This document shows, one piece after another, positions 51,228 to 60,827 of a stretch of DNA of 64,000 nucleotides. Every line of letters begins with the position of its first letter. Positions within the stretch are counted from its first letter, which is position 1. The stretch spans positions 25,147-89,146 of the forward strand of contig JABACD010000013.1 in NCBI GenBank assembly GCA_014237855.1, in the 5' to 3' direction. Both the position numbers and the translations under genes were made by a program. The notes beneath the pieces were generated by a model. It was given only the letters and a program-made list of their open reading frames with translations, was not told the origin of the DNA and ran no database searches. The DNA comes from Planctomycetota bacterium. GTDB lineage: Bacteria > Planctomycetota > UBA1135 > GCA-002686595.

Positions 51228-53414
51228 ATGCGACAACCCCTCCCGAGTTCTCATGCACTCTGCGCCATCCTGCCACTGACCCTTCTCGCCCCAATCGGAG
51301 CCGCTCAGAGCTTCGTCCTCAACACGGCCGACACTCCCGTCTCGGCAGGCGGCAATTTCTCCGACAGCGAGAACGTGGACTTTGGTGATGTGGACAATGA
51401 TGGCGACTGGGATGCTGTTTTTGCCGACGGCGGAGATTCGTCACTGGACCAGAACCGGCTCTGGATCAATCAGGGCCCAGGAGCCGGCCTCGGGACCTTT
51501 CAAGATCAGACCATCACGCAACTCCCCAGCGTCAACGACCAGAGCCGCGATGTGGAGTTCGTCGACTTTGATGGCGACAGCGATCTGGATCTGTACATCG
51601 CAAATCACTCATCATTCGTCGCACAACCTTGCCGGTGGTGGCAGAACACTGGAGGCGGCTTCTATGTCGATGAGACTTCAGCGCGCTGGATCAACATTGC
51701 AGGTTCGGGCTCCTCAATCGCTCCGTCTCAACTTCTAGGCGAAGGCGGCTTCATTGATTTCTCCGGGGACGGCGACTTCGCTGACCTCGATAACGATGGG
51801 GACATGGACCTGTTTCACTCCAGCTACGGCGGGGCTTACGATGGCAGAACCCCCTCTAGAGTGTTCCTCAACGATGGGGCCGGCTTCTTCAGCGAATTCA
51901 ACCCTTCCGGATTCCAGCTGGCGGGAGAGGAAATTCTCGCCGGCGGTCCCGGGCTGTGGTGCGAAGGCTCGCAACAACACAACACGACCAACAGCAGCGG
52001 TGCTCAATGCGACATCGCCAGCGACGCCATCGACATCGACCTAGGTGACATCGACGGAGATTTCGATGTCGATATCCTTCTCGGCTCTCGTAGTAACCTG
52101 CCGCGACTCTTCGTGAACAGGGAGGCTGAGAACGGTGGTGTCCTGGCTTTTAGAGATGTCACCAACTCGCACTTTCCCAGCGGCCATGCCGTGGGGGGCG
52201 GAAATTACGAGCAAGAGATGGGGGATCTCGACGGTGACGGAGACCTCGACATCTTGGGAGTGAACTGGTTCGGTTGGACTGACGCTCTACTACTCAACAG
52301 CGGCAGTGGTCACTTCGACCACCATATGACCCTGCCCGGTTCTCAGGATGACGACGAGGAAGCCGACTTCATCGACTACGACAACGACGGGGATCTGGAT
52401 ATCTATGTCGCAAATTTCTCAGGGGTCGACCGGCTCTACAGGAACACAGGGGCCCCCGCATACGACTTCAAGCTGAAGCCCCTTCCAGAAGGGACATCAG
52501 CGACAAGCCGCGATGTGGATGTCTGTGATGTCGATGGTGATGGCGATTATGACGCCTTCACAGCCAGCAAGGCACTGACGACGACTGGCGAGGGCCCGAA
52601 CCTCTACGTCGAGAACGTCACCGGAACCCCGGATACTCACGGGCCCTACATTCCCAATCTGGAGCAAGCCCCGAATCGTGAACCTGGCTCCGAACCCACA
52701 GTGATTCGAGCCCAGGTGTACGACAACGCGCCCTACTACATCACCTGGTACAACGAGACGACACTCAACTACACGGTCGATGGTGGCCCAACGAGCGCTG
52801 TCCCCATGACCAGCTCTGGTGGACAGATCTTCCGCGGCGAACTTCCAGGCATGCTGAATGGCCACATCATGTACTGGGTCAGCTCTGAAGATGAGTACGG
52901 GAACCAGGGTTCCTCAAGCCCACGGAGCTTCAACTCGACCAGCGGAGGCACGACCGGGCTGGCCTTCTGTCTTGGTGATGGATCTGGCAACCCCTGCCCC
53001 TGCTTGAACCAAGGTGGAGCTGGAGAGGGTTGCGCGAATGGCACGGGCTCAGGGGGGCTGCTGAGTGGCACCGGCTCCAGTTCTGTCAGCGCGGGGGACC
53101 TGAAGCTCTGGGGGAGTAGGCTCGCACCAAGCACACCGGGCGTCTACTTCGAAGGTGTGGCCCTCGTTGGAGGTGCCTTGGGTGTGAACTTCGGTGACGG
53201 GCTACGCTGTGCCGGTGGTCAGCTGATCAGAATTCAGCCACGCATAGCGGACGGCGGGGGAAACTCCAACACGAACGTGAACATCCCACAGAAGACCGCG
53301 GTGTCTGCCGGGGAGACGCGCTACTACCAGTTGATGTACCGCGATGTAGCCGGCACTCCCTGTGGCACGGGGTTCAACGTGACACAAGCCCTCGAGATAA
53401 CCTGGACACCCTGA
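51228..53414 (+). CDS. secreted FG-GAP/VCBS repeat protein with planctomycete-type tail
   Basis: 728 residues. Start at 51228 is chosen for its GGAG 7 bases upstream and for a good signal peptide (MRQPLPSSHALCAILPLTLL, cleaved near GAAQS). Residues about 40-480 contain FG-GAP/VCBS units with Ca-binding Asp loops (VDNDGDWDAV, DFDGDSDLDLYIAN, DLDGDGDLDILG, DYDNDGDLDIYVA), predicted to form an integrin-like propeller. A beta domain follows, then a tail with FCLGDGSGNPCPCLNQGGAG and EGCANGTGSGG, a Cys/Gly motif seen repeatedly at the end of secreted planctomycete proteins. Role unknown; possibly adhesion or cell-surface attachment. Confidence 0.82.
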   Translation: MRQPLPSSHALCAILPLTLLAPIGAAQSFVLNTADTPVSAGGNFSDSENVDFGDVDNDGDWDAVFADGGDSSLDQNRLWINQGPGAGLGTFQDQTITQLPSVNDQSRDVEFVDFDGDSDLDLYIANHSSFVAQPCRWWQNTGGGFYVDETSARWINIAGSGSSIAPSQLLGEGGFIDFSGDGDFADLDNDGDMDLFHSSYGGAYDGRTPSRVFLNDGAGFFSEFNPSGFQLAGEEILAGGPGLWCEGSQQHNTTNSSGAQCDIASDAIDIDLGDIDGDFDVDILLGSRSNLPRLFVNREAENGGVLAFRDVTNSHFPSGHAVGGGNYEQEMGDLDGDGDLDILGVNWFGWTDALLLNSGSGHFDHHMTLPGSQDDDEEADFIDYDNDGDLDIYVANFSGVDRLYRNTGAPAYDFKLKPLPEGTSATSRDVDVCDVDGDGDYDAFTASKALTTTGEGPNLYVENVTGTPDTHGPYIPNLEQAPNREPGSEPTVIRAQVYDNAPYYITWYNETTLNYTVDGGPTSAVPMTSSGGQIFRGELPGMLNGHIMYWVSSEDEYGNQGSSSPRSFNSTSGGTTGLAFCLGDGSGNPCPCLNQGGAGEGCANGTGSGGLLSGTGSSSVSAGDLKLWGSRLAPSTPGVYFEGVALVGGALGVNFGDGLRCAGGQLIRIQPRIADGGGNSNTNVNIPQKTAVSAGETRYYQLMYRDVAGTPCGTGFNVTQALEITWTP

Positions 53415-53561
53415 ACGTGGGCGGTGGGGGGGGCAAGGCCTCTCGAAGCTCGAGCCTCTGCTCCTCCCGCCAGACACTCTATCTCTCCCGAACAGTCGCT
53501 ACCCGACACTCGGAGAGCCAAGGGACACGAAGAGACACAGCCGGGGTAGAGCTGGGACCGC

Positions 53562-54869
53562 TCAGTCGTTCAGATAGCTCAGGCAGTCTGGCAGCAGGTC
53601 GAGCCCACCCTCGCCCAACCTCGCCTCGAACAAGGCGCGGATGTCCTCTAGAGGACGAGCATCACCGCGGAACACGTATCGGCCCTCCTCTGGATTTGAG
53701 CCAGCGGTGATCAGCACCTCGAGAATTGAGGCTGCATTGCAGGCGCTGCCACCAACCTCCATCTCAACGGGCATCTCATAGTGATTGACGATTGCCACTA
53801 CAAGCGAAGCCGGGCGCGCGTGAATCGTCACCCCTTCGGGTACCTCGAGTTCGATTTCCTGCAAGTTGCTGAAGCTCGAGAGAATTTCTCTCGCCAGTGA
53901 CTCCCCAAGTAAAATCAACTCGCTCGCCCAATAGAGAAGGCTATTGAGCGTCATGTCGCGTGCTTCTGCTCGATTCACGAGCTTCACCATCCGCCTGCGA
54001 TACTCTTCCTTCCGCACCCCTGACTCATGCCGCTCCACGAAGTGTGTGAGCCCCGTCACCGACTTCAAGAGGTGGAAGGCTGCGGAGGCGTGGCCACGAA
54101 GTCCGGCCAGCCGAGGGTCCTCTCCTTCGAGCGAAGACCCTCGAATGTAGGTGTCGTAGGCAGACTGAAGGTTATGAACTGTTGCCTCGTAGACCCTGGC
54201 CTGCTCCTCCGTGCAGTCTCTCGCGAAGAACAGCTCTCGCTTTTCTGGGTCTGTGATCGGTTGCACATTGATGTCCCGGAACATCGCGCAAACCTGCAAG
54301 TACTTGCTGGTCACCTCCGCGATTCGGAGCGCCTCCTCCTCGATGCGCTCGTCACCCAGGTTGTGAGGGAGCTGCAAGTTCACGAGCCCCGTCGTGTATC
54401 GGTCCTCTGGAAAGAACTTGTCAGTCACCCTGATTCCAAGGGTCACAGCCTCCGAACGACACTCCTCCAGTAATCGGTTCGTGGTATCTCTGGTGAAGCC
54501 TGAAGCTGCCTCAAGAGCACCTCTGAACTGGTCATCTCGATCACTAAGTTCGTTCAGAAGCGTGCCATAGCTATCGAATCGCCTCTGAAGGTGCTCAAGT
54601 GAGAAGCCGACACGAGAGAAGCCCCTGATCGAAGCCACTAGCTCCCTGAAGAAACCGTAGCTCTGATTGCGCTTGGCGCCGTGGTCATCGAGCAACGACT
54701 CAAGATGGTTGGCCTCGATACCAAGCTGAAAGAAGCGCTGGCGCCGCTGTCCGGCCTCGGACTGGTGCTGAACACTGTTTCCGATGCGGAAGAAAAGCTC
54801 CGCTTCAGTCCCCAGCAGCGCGGCAAACTTCTCTTCCGAGATGATTCGGTCTAGGGAGGTCTCGGTCAT
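53562..54869 (-). CDS. HPr-domain protein with long helical N-terminal region
   Basis: 434 residues from an ATG at 54869. The last 90 residues are an HPr-like domain: VTIHARPASLVVAIVNHYEM with the phosphorylatable His (about residue 349), then VEMEVGGSACNAASILEVLI where the regulatory Ser region would be, and GRYVFRGDARPLEDIRALFE. HPr carries phosphate from enzyme I in the sugar phosphotransferase system or in nitrogen-type regulatory systems. The N-terminal 340 residues are helical, Arg/Glu rich, and not recognised. No PTS enzyme lies near. An in-frame start 120 bp earlier would add a Pro/Arg-rich stretch. The gene is a single minus unit. Confidence 0.8.
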   Translation of the reverse strand: MTETSLDRIISEEKFAALLGTEAELFFRIGNSVQHQSEAGQRRQRFFQLGIEANHLESLLDDHGAKRNQSYGFFRELVASIRGFSRVGFSLEHLQRRFDSYGTLLNELSDRDDQFRGALEAASGFTRDTTNRLLEECRSEAVTLGIRVTDKFFPEDRYTTGLVNLQLPHNLGDERIEEEALRIAEVTSKYLQVCAMFRDINVQPITDPEKRELFFARDCTEEQARVYEATVHNLQSAYDTYIRGSSLEGEDPRLAGLRGHASAAFHLLKSVTGLTHFVERHESGVRKEEYRRRMVKLVNRAEARDMTLNSLLYWASELILLGESLAREILSSFSNLQEIELEVPEGVTIHARPASLVVAIVNHYEMPVEMEVGGSACNAASILEVLITAGSNPEEGRYVFRGDARPLEDIRALFEARLGEGGLDLLPDCLSYLND

Positions 54870-55166
54870 CTGTGGTCGGGAGGGGCCCCGCGGGGGGATC
54901 TCTCCTACATACCCTAACAAATTGAGACATCGAGCCGGTGATTCATGCCACCGCACTCCCGGAAGGGGTCCCAAACCCCGCTCGACCAAGGGCGTGTCAG
55001 GTCAGCTGCCGTGGGGGGCGAGGAGCCAGGAGCGCCGGGGTAGGGGGCCAGCGGCAACTTCTCCAACTTCAGCCAGCTGGCGACCTATTTCAAGTTCTAG
55101 CTGTCCTGGTCAGGCTCACTCGCAGTGCGACTCCCATGGCTTCCGACCAACAAGAATTCCCCCTCT
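54870..55166. other. intergenic region between the HPr fusion and the glycan cluster
   Basis: About 297 bases. I see no convincing hairpin, promoter or RNA gene. Both neighbours are on the minus strand, so it should contain the HPr-fusion promoter. Confidence 0.4.
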
Positions 55167-56177
55167 TCACGAGAGCGGCAAGGACCCGTTTTTTCTCCCG
55201 AAAACGCGGCTCTCCATCCAGGTGAAAGCGTAGGTGACACTCGAGTAGAGATAGTACAGCTGATGGAGGAACAGGGCTGTCGCCATGGTTCCTGGACCCG
55301 CCTCCCGCAAGACGAGGCTGTAGAACCTCGCGCTGGCAGCCAAGGAGAGGATCATGAGAAGCATCGCCAGCGGGAAGAGTCTGAACTCGAAGAGGCTCAC
55401 GAAGGAACACCCCCAGAAGGCGAGAGAAAGGCCGGCCTTCAGACGTTCGAGACTTGAGAGGTTCAAGTCCCCAGCCTCGGCCCCTGGCTCAAGAATGAGC
55501 TGTGACCAGGGTCGAGCACGGCGGAAGATGTCGGTGAAGAGCATGTTTCCCAGCGTCCAGCGCTTGAGATGCTTCACCTGGATGTTCTTGCGCAGCAGGA
55601 TGCAAGACCCGGCTCGTCTCAGCCGGTGCCCTAGCTCTATGTCCTCAATCGAAGCATGCTCGAAGCGGTTGGTGTCGAACCCTCCCATGGACAGGAAGGT
55701 GGATCTCCGAACCGCTCCGCACCCGGCCCAGAAGGTGCTGGCCTCCTCCGCGCTTCCCTGGTGGATGTAGTGGTGAAGCAAGTTGCGATACTTCGAGATC
55801 CACCCCGGATCAGCGGGCTGATCGTCGTAGGAGCCAAAGAGTGCCTCACAGTCGGGCCGCTGCTCAAAGGTCTCCCTGACCAAGCTCGGCACATCCCCGC
55901 TCATGACAGTGTCCGCATCCAAGAACAGGAGCACCTCACCGGTCGCTTCGCTTGCGCCAAGGTTGCGCGCTGCACCTGGGCCCCGTCGAGTGTCCGCTTT
56001 GAGCACGCGCACACCATGCTCCCGACATATCCCGGGCCCTCTGTCCGTGGAGCAATCATCGACGACCAGGAACTCGTGCAGCTCCTTGCGCTGCACGGCC
56101 TCGACGATGGGGGGCAAGACGCGAGCCAAGTAGCGCTCGCCCTGATACAGGGGAAGGACCACGCTGATCCTTGTCAT
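55167..56177 (-). CDS. family 2 glycosyltransferase with membrane C-terminus
   Basis: 336 residues. GT-A fold: ISVVLPLYQGERYLARVLPP, FLVVDDCSTDRG, GPGAARNLGASEATGEVLLF followed by LDADTVMSG with the DxD-type metal motif, then a downstream ASIEDIELGHRLRRAG acidic motif that replaces the usual ED region. Two or three hydrophobic segments at about 245-310 anchor it in the membrane. It probably transfers a sugar onto a lipid-linked acceptor; donor and acceptor are unknown. The ATG overlaps the next GT2 stop by 4 bp, the first of several overlaps in this cluster. Confidence 0.9.
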   Translation of the reverse strand: MTRISVVLPLYQGERYLARVLPPIVEAVQRKELHEFLVVDDCSTDRGPGICREHGVRVLKADTRRGPGAARNLGASEATGEVLLFLDADTVMSGDVPSLVRETFEQRPDCEALFGSYDDQPADPGWISKYRNLLHHYIHQGSAEEASTFWAGCGAVRRSTFLSMGGFDTNRFEHASIEDIELGHRLRRAGSCILLRKNIQVKHLKRWTLGNMLFTDIFRRARPWSQLILEPGAEAGDLNLSSLERLKAGLSLAFWGCSFVSLFEFRLFPLAMLLMILSLAASARFYSLVLREAGPGTMATALFLHQLYYLYSSVTYAFTWMESRVFGRKNGSLPLS

Positions 56178-57094
56178 CTCGCCTCGTGACCAGTCATGCC
56201 AGATCTTGGCCGGCAGCTGACGCGCTCGTAGGCATAACCGCCCAGGTTGGCGATCTGGGTCAGGCCGAGCAAGAAACTCTCACCCAGTGCCGTAGCAAGG
56301 GGCTTTCGCCCAAATGGATATCCCAAGAGATCCGTATAGAAGGCCAGGGGTTCCCGTTGCGGACCCTCGTCCCCCCTGCTTGCACAGCGCTCGTGAAACT
56401 GAAAGGCGCCGCGTCCATAATTGAAGTGCTGTCGTAGGAAACGCCACGGATCCAATCCATGGAAGTGATGTATCCGAGCCTCGCGGGTCAGGACCATCTC
56501 GTGGCCCTCCGAGACCCAGCGAGCGCAGAAGTCTCTGTCCTCCGCTGCTGCAAGTGGAAAGGTCTCATCAAAGCCACCAAGCCTCTCGAACTCTGCGCGT
56601 GGAACGAGCATGTTATTCGAGGTCAGGAAGGTTGCCCGAGACGGATCGACGTTGAAGTAGCTGTAGAGGTAATCAACCAGCAACTGGCTCGCTTCAGAGA
56701 AGGCGCTGGCATCGAGGGCGTTCACAGTCCAGCCACCGACTGCGCGCGGAGGGCCCAGTGAAGCCTCTCTTACCAGCCCCATGAGCCAGTCGGGCTCGGG
56801 CTGACAGTCATCATCGGTGAAGGCCAACAGCTCCCCGCGAGCTTCACTTGCTCCTGCATTCCGAGCCGCGGCCGGGCCCGCATGGGGCCGCTCCAATAAG
56901 CGCACGTTCATCAACTTGGCAAGGCGAGCAACGGCACTCACCGGAGGCTGCTTGCTACCGTCGTCAACGACGATGACCTCGTACTCTCCCTGGTCAAACT
57001 TGAGGGCCGCTAGACTGTCGAGACAGCGCTCAATCGACGTGGGTCGATTGTAGGTTGGAACAACGACTGAGACTCGCAGCGCTCCCTCGTTCAA
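56174..57094 (-). CDS. family 2 glycosyltransferase
   Basis: 306 residues from a TTG at 57094, which overlaps the oxidoreductase stop as TTGA; no ATG or GTG is available in the right place and an earlier in-frame ATG would run inside the oxidoreductase gene. Motifs: VSVVVPTYNRPTSIERCLDS, VIVVDDGSKQP, GPAAARNAGASEARGELLAF with TDDDCQPEPDWL, and later GGFDETFPLAAAEDRDFCAR. This is a typical GT2 without membrane segments except perhaps near the end. It is coupled to its neighbours on both sides. Confidence 0.88.
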   Translation of the reverse strand: MNEGALRVSVVVPTYNRPTSIERCLDSLAALKFDQGEYEVIVVDDGSKQPPVSAVARLAKLMNVRLLERPHAGPAAARNAGASEARGELLAFTDDDCQPEPDWLMGLVREASLGPPRAVGGWTVNALDASAFSEASQLLVDYLYSYFNVDPSRATFLTSNNMLVPRAEFERLGGFDETFPLAAAEDRDFCARWVSEGHEMVLTREARIHHFHGLDPWRFLRQHFNYGRGAFQFHERCASRGDEGPQREPLAFYTDLLGYPFGRKPLATALGESFLLGLTQIANLGGYAYERVSCRPRSGMTGHEAR

Positions 57095-58509
57095 GCGCGG
57101 ACCTCCTCGAGGTAGTCCTGTTCCGTGTTCACATCCCAAAGGTCCTGAGCTGTGCCGCTTGCAAGGCTCTCTGCTGCGAGGATTCCCGTCAACATGGAAT
57201 GGTCCTGGTTGTTGTAACGGTGCTGGCCATTCCTGCCGATGCAATAGAGGTTTTCGAACCCTTCACAATACTGCCGCAGCGTCTCGACCCCCTCGCCAGA
57301 GACCGTGTCGTAGATCGGATAGGCCTTGGGAACTCGATAGACACAGCCATCCTTGACCGCTGAACGTGGGACCAGCCCGAGTTGGTCGAGCTCCTTCGTA
57401 GCGAGTTCGATCAATTCCGAGTTAGAGAGTGTCCACAGGGAGTCACCTTCATTGCAGAAGTACTCCAGGCCAATCCCACTTTGTTCGGGATTGGGGACCA
57501 TGTCCGGACTCCAATTCTTGTAGTTCTGAATGCGGCCGACCTGTACCTCTGGATCGTGCACATAGATCCAGTTGTCTGGGAATACCTCCGGTGAGTCCAC
57601 GATGAGACAAACCGTCAGGAAGTCGCGGTAGGAAAGCTGCTCTGCGGCATCGAGGATTTCTTGGGGCGGCTGCGGATCCATTCGACGAATGAGGGACCGC
57701 AAGGGGATGCTGGATACCAGGTGACTGCACGGCAGGGTCCTCTCCCCATTCCTGTCCGCCACGACGACCTCTGTAATGCGCCGCCCACTGATGTGAACCC
57801 GCTTCATGCTCGTCCCTAGCTCGATCTCGCTTCCCATTTCTTCGATCTGCTTCTGGAACTTCTGCCACATCATCCCGGGGCCGTGCCTCGGGTAATGGAA
57901 CTCCTCGATCAGGGAGCGCACCTTCCCCCGATTCAGGGGCACCATATCAAGCAGCGCCTTCATCAACGACAGGTCCTGGATACGCTGAGCGGCCCACTCC
58001 GCGCGGAGCTCGGTACATGACAGACCCCAGACCTTCTCTGTATAGGACTTGAAGAAGATCTCGAACAAGCGCCGACCGAAGCGATGGGTAACCCAGTCCT
58101 CGAAGCTCTCCTCCCGGGGCTGGGGGAAGAGTCTCGCCCGAGCGTAGCTGAGCATGACAGCGGTGCTCTCAAGTAGCCCGAGGCCCGCAAGGGCATTTAA
58201 TGCTCGTAGTGGATAGTAGAAGAACCGCTTGCGGTAGTAGATCCGTGACAGCCGTGGCCGTACCAAGAAGTCGTCGCCAAGGACCTCCTCCCAAAGATCC
58301 ATGACACGCCGCGACTTCGTGTAGAATCGGTGCCCCCCCATGTCGAAGCGGAAGTTGCGATAACTTTCCGTCCGAGCCAATCCCCCTACGTCGGCGGTCT
58401 TCTCAAGCACAATGGAGGGCATTCCCAGCCTCGCAAGTGTATGTGCAGCAGTCAGGCCAGCTGGACCGGCACCGGCGACCACGACTCTCTCTTGAGTATC
58501 GAAGTTCAC
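57091..58509 (-). CDS. FAD-dependent oxidoreductase (protoporphyrinogen oxidase/UGM-like)
   Basis: 472 residues with an N-terminal Rossmann FAD site VVVAGAGPAGLTAAHTLARL (about 9-28), a Glu at the end of the second strand (IVLEKTADVGGLARTES), and a C-terminal FAD segment. RFDMGGHRFYTKSRRVMDLW and FEIFFKSYTEKVWGLSCTEL are conserved in the glycan-cluster branch of this superfamily, which includes UDP-galactopyranose mutase-like proteins. The reaction is not known; ring-contraction of a nucleotide sugar or oxidation of a lipid-linked sugar is plausible from its GT neighbours. First gene of the three-gene coupled block. Confidence 0.85.
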   Translation of the reverse strand: MNFDTQERVVVAGAGPAGLTAAHTLARLGMPSIVLEKTADVGGLARTESYRNFRFDMGGHRFYTKSRRVMDLWEEVLGDDFLVRPRLSRIYYRKRFFYYPLRALNALAGLGLLESTAVMLSYARARLFPQPREESFEDWVTHRFGRRLFEIFFKSYTEKVWGLSCTELRAEWAAQRIQDLSLMKALLDMVPLNRGKVRSLIEEFHYPRHGPGMMWQKFQKQIEEMGSEIELGTSMKRVHISGRRITEVVVADRNGERTLPCSHLVSSIPLRSLIRRMDPQPPQEILDAAEQLSYRDFLTVCLIVDSPEVFPDNWIYVHDPEVQVGRIQNYKNWSPDMVPNPEQSGIGLEYFCNEGDSLWTLSNSELIELATKELDQLGLVPRSAVKDGCVYRVPKAYPIYDTVSGEGVETLRQYCEGFENLYCIGRNGQHRYNNQDHSMLTGILAAESLASGTAQDLWDVNTEQDYLEEVRA

Positions 58510-58897
58510 TGAAATGGGGGGTGAAGAAGCCTATCTAGGGTCCAGGGCAGTCGAGCTAATCCCAGTCACGCGACCCCTGATCTGGTCAGGGGGTGTCAGC
58601 GGGGGTTGGGATCTTCCCGCTTGATCGGCTTCCTGGAAGTTCTCGGTTGGGCAGAACCGAATGGACAGTCGAATCAGGTCCTGTGCTAAGCCTCTGACGA
58701 AGCTGAAGATCGAGTAGGGGGGACAGGTCAGTAGCGAATCAGTATAGCCGCCAATTCGGCTCTTGGAGACTTGATTGGACAATCCAAGCGTTTCCTGACA
58801 ATCAGCCTTATGGCTGTAAGCCATTTTAGCTGGACTCAAGAGCCAGCTCCGCCAAACCCAACGGAGTCACAGAGCCCCGGTGACTGTCCGGGGCAGT
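58510..58897. other. intergenic region between the oxidoreductase and GT87 genes
   Basis: 388 bases. A minus-strand -10-like TATACT (58741-58746 read in reverse) lacks a good -35. A hairpin at 58874-58894 (GCCCCGG / CCGGGGC, 7-base loop) follows the GT87 stop by 3 bases on the minus strand but has no T-run; it may be a terminator. Nothing else was recognised. Confidence 0.35.
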
Positions 58898-60121
58898 CTA
58901 GGCAATGCGACCAGAACCAGCGTTTGTGCGATCGCCAAGCGTCCTCACCATGAGAAAAATCAGCGCGGACAACCAGACGCACAGCTGGAAGAACACATAC
59001 AGGCCCTTCCACGGATCGGGCAGCAGGTAGAGGCCTCCTGGTGCAAGCAGACTCAGCCAGAGAGCCAACATCAGCGAAACCGCGATCCTGCCTTGTCTTG
59101 ATCCGCCTTCCTTCCGGCTGATTCGTAGCAGGCCGACCAGCACCATCAAGAGGACCAGGTCGTCGTACCAAAGATGGTAAACCCAGAAACGCGACACCAG
59201 CGCGCAAACTCCGATCAAGAGCCAGGGGTCCTTGTGGCGCTGGCAGAACACCCACAGCCCCAGGAGGCCCAGGGTGACCAGGGACGACAGCGTACTGAGT
59301 TCTGGTACGCCGAGCCCCGACAGCCAGCTACTCTGATTGACGTAGCTATCATGAACACTTCCCCAATTCACGCCCTCCTGAGCCTGGTTGAAGAACTGAT
59401 CCAAGAGGACAAGCACGCTCGCCTCCTGAAAGGTCACCGCAATCAGTGTCACGACCGCATAGCCAAGCACCACTCCAACTGCCATTGCAGCCGCTCGGGG
59501 CCTGAAGACGAGTAACCAGAAAAATGGAGCAGCCACGGTCGGCTTGACGAGGGCCAGGAGAAACCAGCAGGCACCCGCCACCCTTGATTGCCTGTCTGCC
59601 AGTCCCAAAGTGTTGAGACTTGCGAACAAGGTAACCATCACCAGCAAGGTCAGCTGTCCATTCCCAATCGTCGCGCCTGTTGCATAGAGCGTGAGCGGCA
59701 TCAAGGCCACGAATTGACGCTCTCGGAGCCCTTGTGCCCCGCTGGCCGCGAGGACCTGACGCACCAGGATCACGAGTAATGGCATCGAGGTGAGCGCCCA
59801 CATCCACCGCGCATGACTGGCCTCTTCGATCCAACCCAAGAGCGGCCACAAGATCACGTAGCTGGCGGGGGGATACACGGCCGTCCCGACCTCCCTGTAG
59901 ACAGCGGCCCCCTCGAACCAGAGCTGGACCTCGCCCCGCCTCTGCTCCAGATCGATGCCGCCGTCCGAGAAGCCAGAGACGAGGCGCACGAATTCATAGC
60001 CGAGCCAGACCGCTGCGATCAGCACCAACCCGATCCTCACGGTAGCCAGATTGGAGAGTCTCACGACCAGGTCGGTGCCCTGCTGGGCATCGTCGGGATC
60101 GGGGCTCGGGTCGTCCTTCAA
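58898..60121 (-). CDS. GT87/DUF2029 family membrane glycosyltransferase
   Basis: 407 residues with about ten membrane segments. Family signatures: an early Asp-containing loop after the first membrane segment (GGIDLEQRRGEVQLWFEGAA), AVYPPASYVILWPLLGW, GATIGNGQLTLLVMVTLFAS, then WFLLALVKPTVAAPFF. GT87 enzymes use polyprenyl-phosphate mannose or related donors on the outer face of the membrane to build cell-envelope glycans. Located upstream of the FAD oxidoreductase on the same strand, so it likely belongs to the same surface glycan region, though 388 bases separate them. Confidence 0.85.
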   Translation of the reverse strand: MKDDPSPDPDDAQQGTDLVVRLSNLATVRIGLVLIAAVWLGYEFVRLVSGFSDGGIDLEQRRGEVQLWFEGAAVYREVGTAVYPPASYVILWPLLGWIEEASHARWMWALTSMPLLVILVRQVLAASGAQGLRERQFVALMPLTLYATGATIGNGQLTLLVMVTLFASLNTLGLADRQSRVAGACWFLLALVKPTVAAPFFWLLVFRPRAAAMAVGVVLGYAVVTLIAVTFQEASVLVLLDQFFNQAQEGVNWGSVHDSYVNQSSWLSGLGVPELSTLSSLVTLGLLGLWVFCQRHKDPWLLIGVCALVSRFWVYHLWYDDLVLLMVLVGLLRISRKEGGSRQGRIAVSLMLALWLSLLAPGGLYLLPDPWKGLYVFFQLCVWLSALIFLMVRTLGDRTNAGSGRIA

Positions 60122-60827
60122 GGCGTGCTGAGGAGGGTGCCTGGCGACCGGGGGCCTGGTTGCGCACGTCGCTTCCCTAGCATGACGTGAGACCGCGCAT
60201 CATGTCCAGGAACTCAGCCGCGGGTCATAGCCTCGACTAACGAATGCTCAGCGCCTGACCCCTTCGACTCGGTCGCCACGACCCCACTCAACCAAAGACT
60301 TACACGCTGTCATGGCCAGCCGCACGATCAGCGCCACACCAGGCCCTGCCTCATCATGAGCTGAGAGAAGTAAGGATTCGAGAAGACCACGGCCAGGCAA
60401 GAACTTATCGAGCTCTCAGGAGACCACCACGAACCAAGGCAGCGGCGTTGTGAGCTGAAGCTCCTGGCCGCAGCGCCGCAAGTACTCGGAGCTTCCCTGG
60501 TCCCTCACCTGAATGACCCCCATGCATCGCCTGAAGCCGGACAAGGCAAAAGCCGATACGGACGTCTGCAATTTAGGTCCTTGACCATCTGGAAGTAACA
60601 TGCAGATGCTGCCGTGCCAGGTGACCTTTATTATCTTTCAGGGTCTGCGAGGGCTTGAAGACTCGTGCAAATTAACCGAGTTGGCCGCCCAGGAAGCAGA
60701 AAGTGAGGGCTTCCGGCGCGTGGAAGCACCAGTCCGAATGCCCGCCGCCCACTAGAATTGGACCCGCGCAGGCCTACCCAAGGTAGAATTAGGCCTCCCA
60801 GGCAGGAACTGTCTCGAAAGAGCGAAT
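60122..60827. other. intergenic region between GT87 and radical SAM genes
   Basis: 706 bases between divergent genes, the longest non-coding stretch in the window. A minus-strand frame of 61 codons at 60416-60601 has no ribosome-binding site or recognisable resemblance. A plus-strand TAGAAT (60784-60789) is a possible -10 without a matching -35. I recognise no RNA gene, repeat or mobile element. Confidence 0.4.

Noticed and set aside
60416..60601. 61-codon frame on the minus strand in the long intergenic gap
   Set aside because: No ribosome-binding site, no recognisable similarity, composition not clearly coding.
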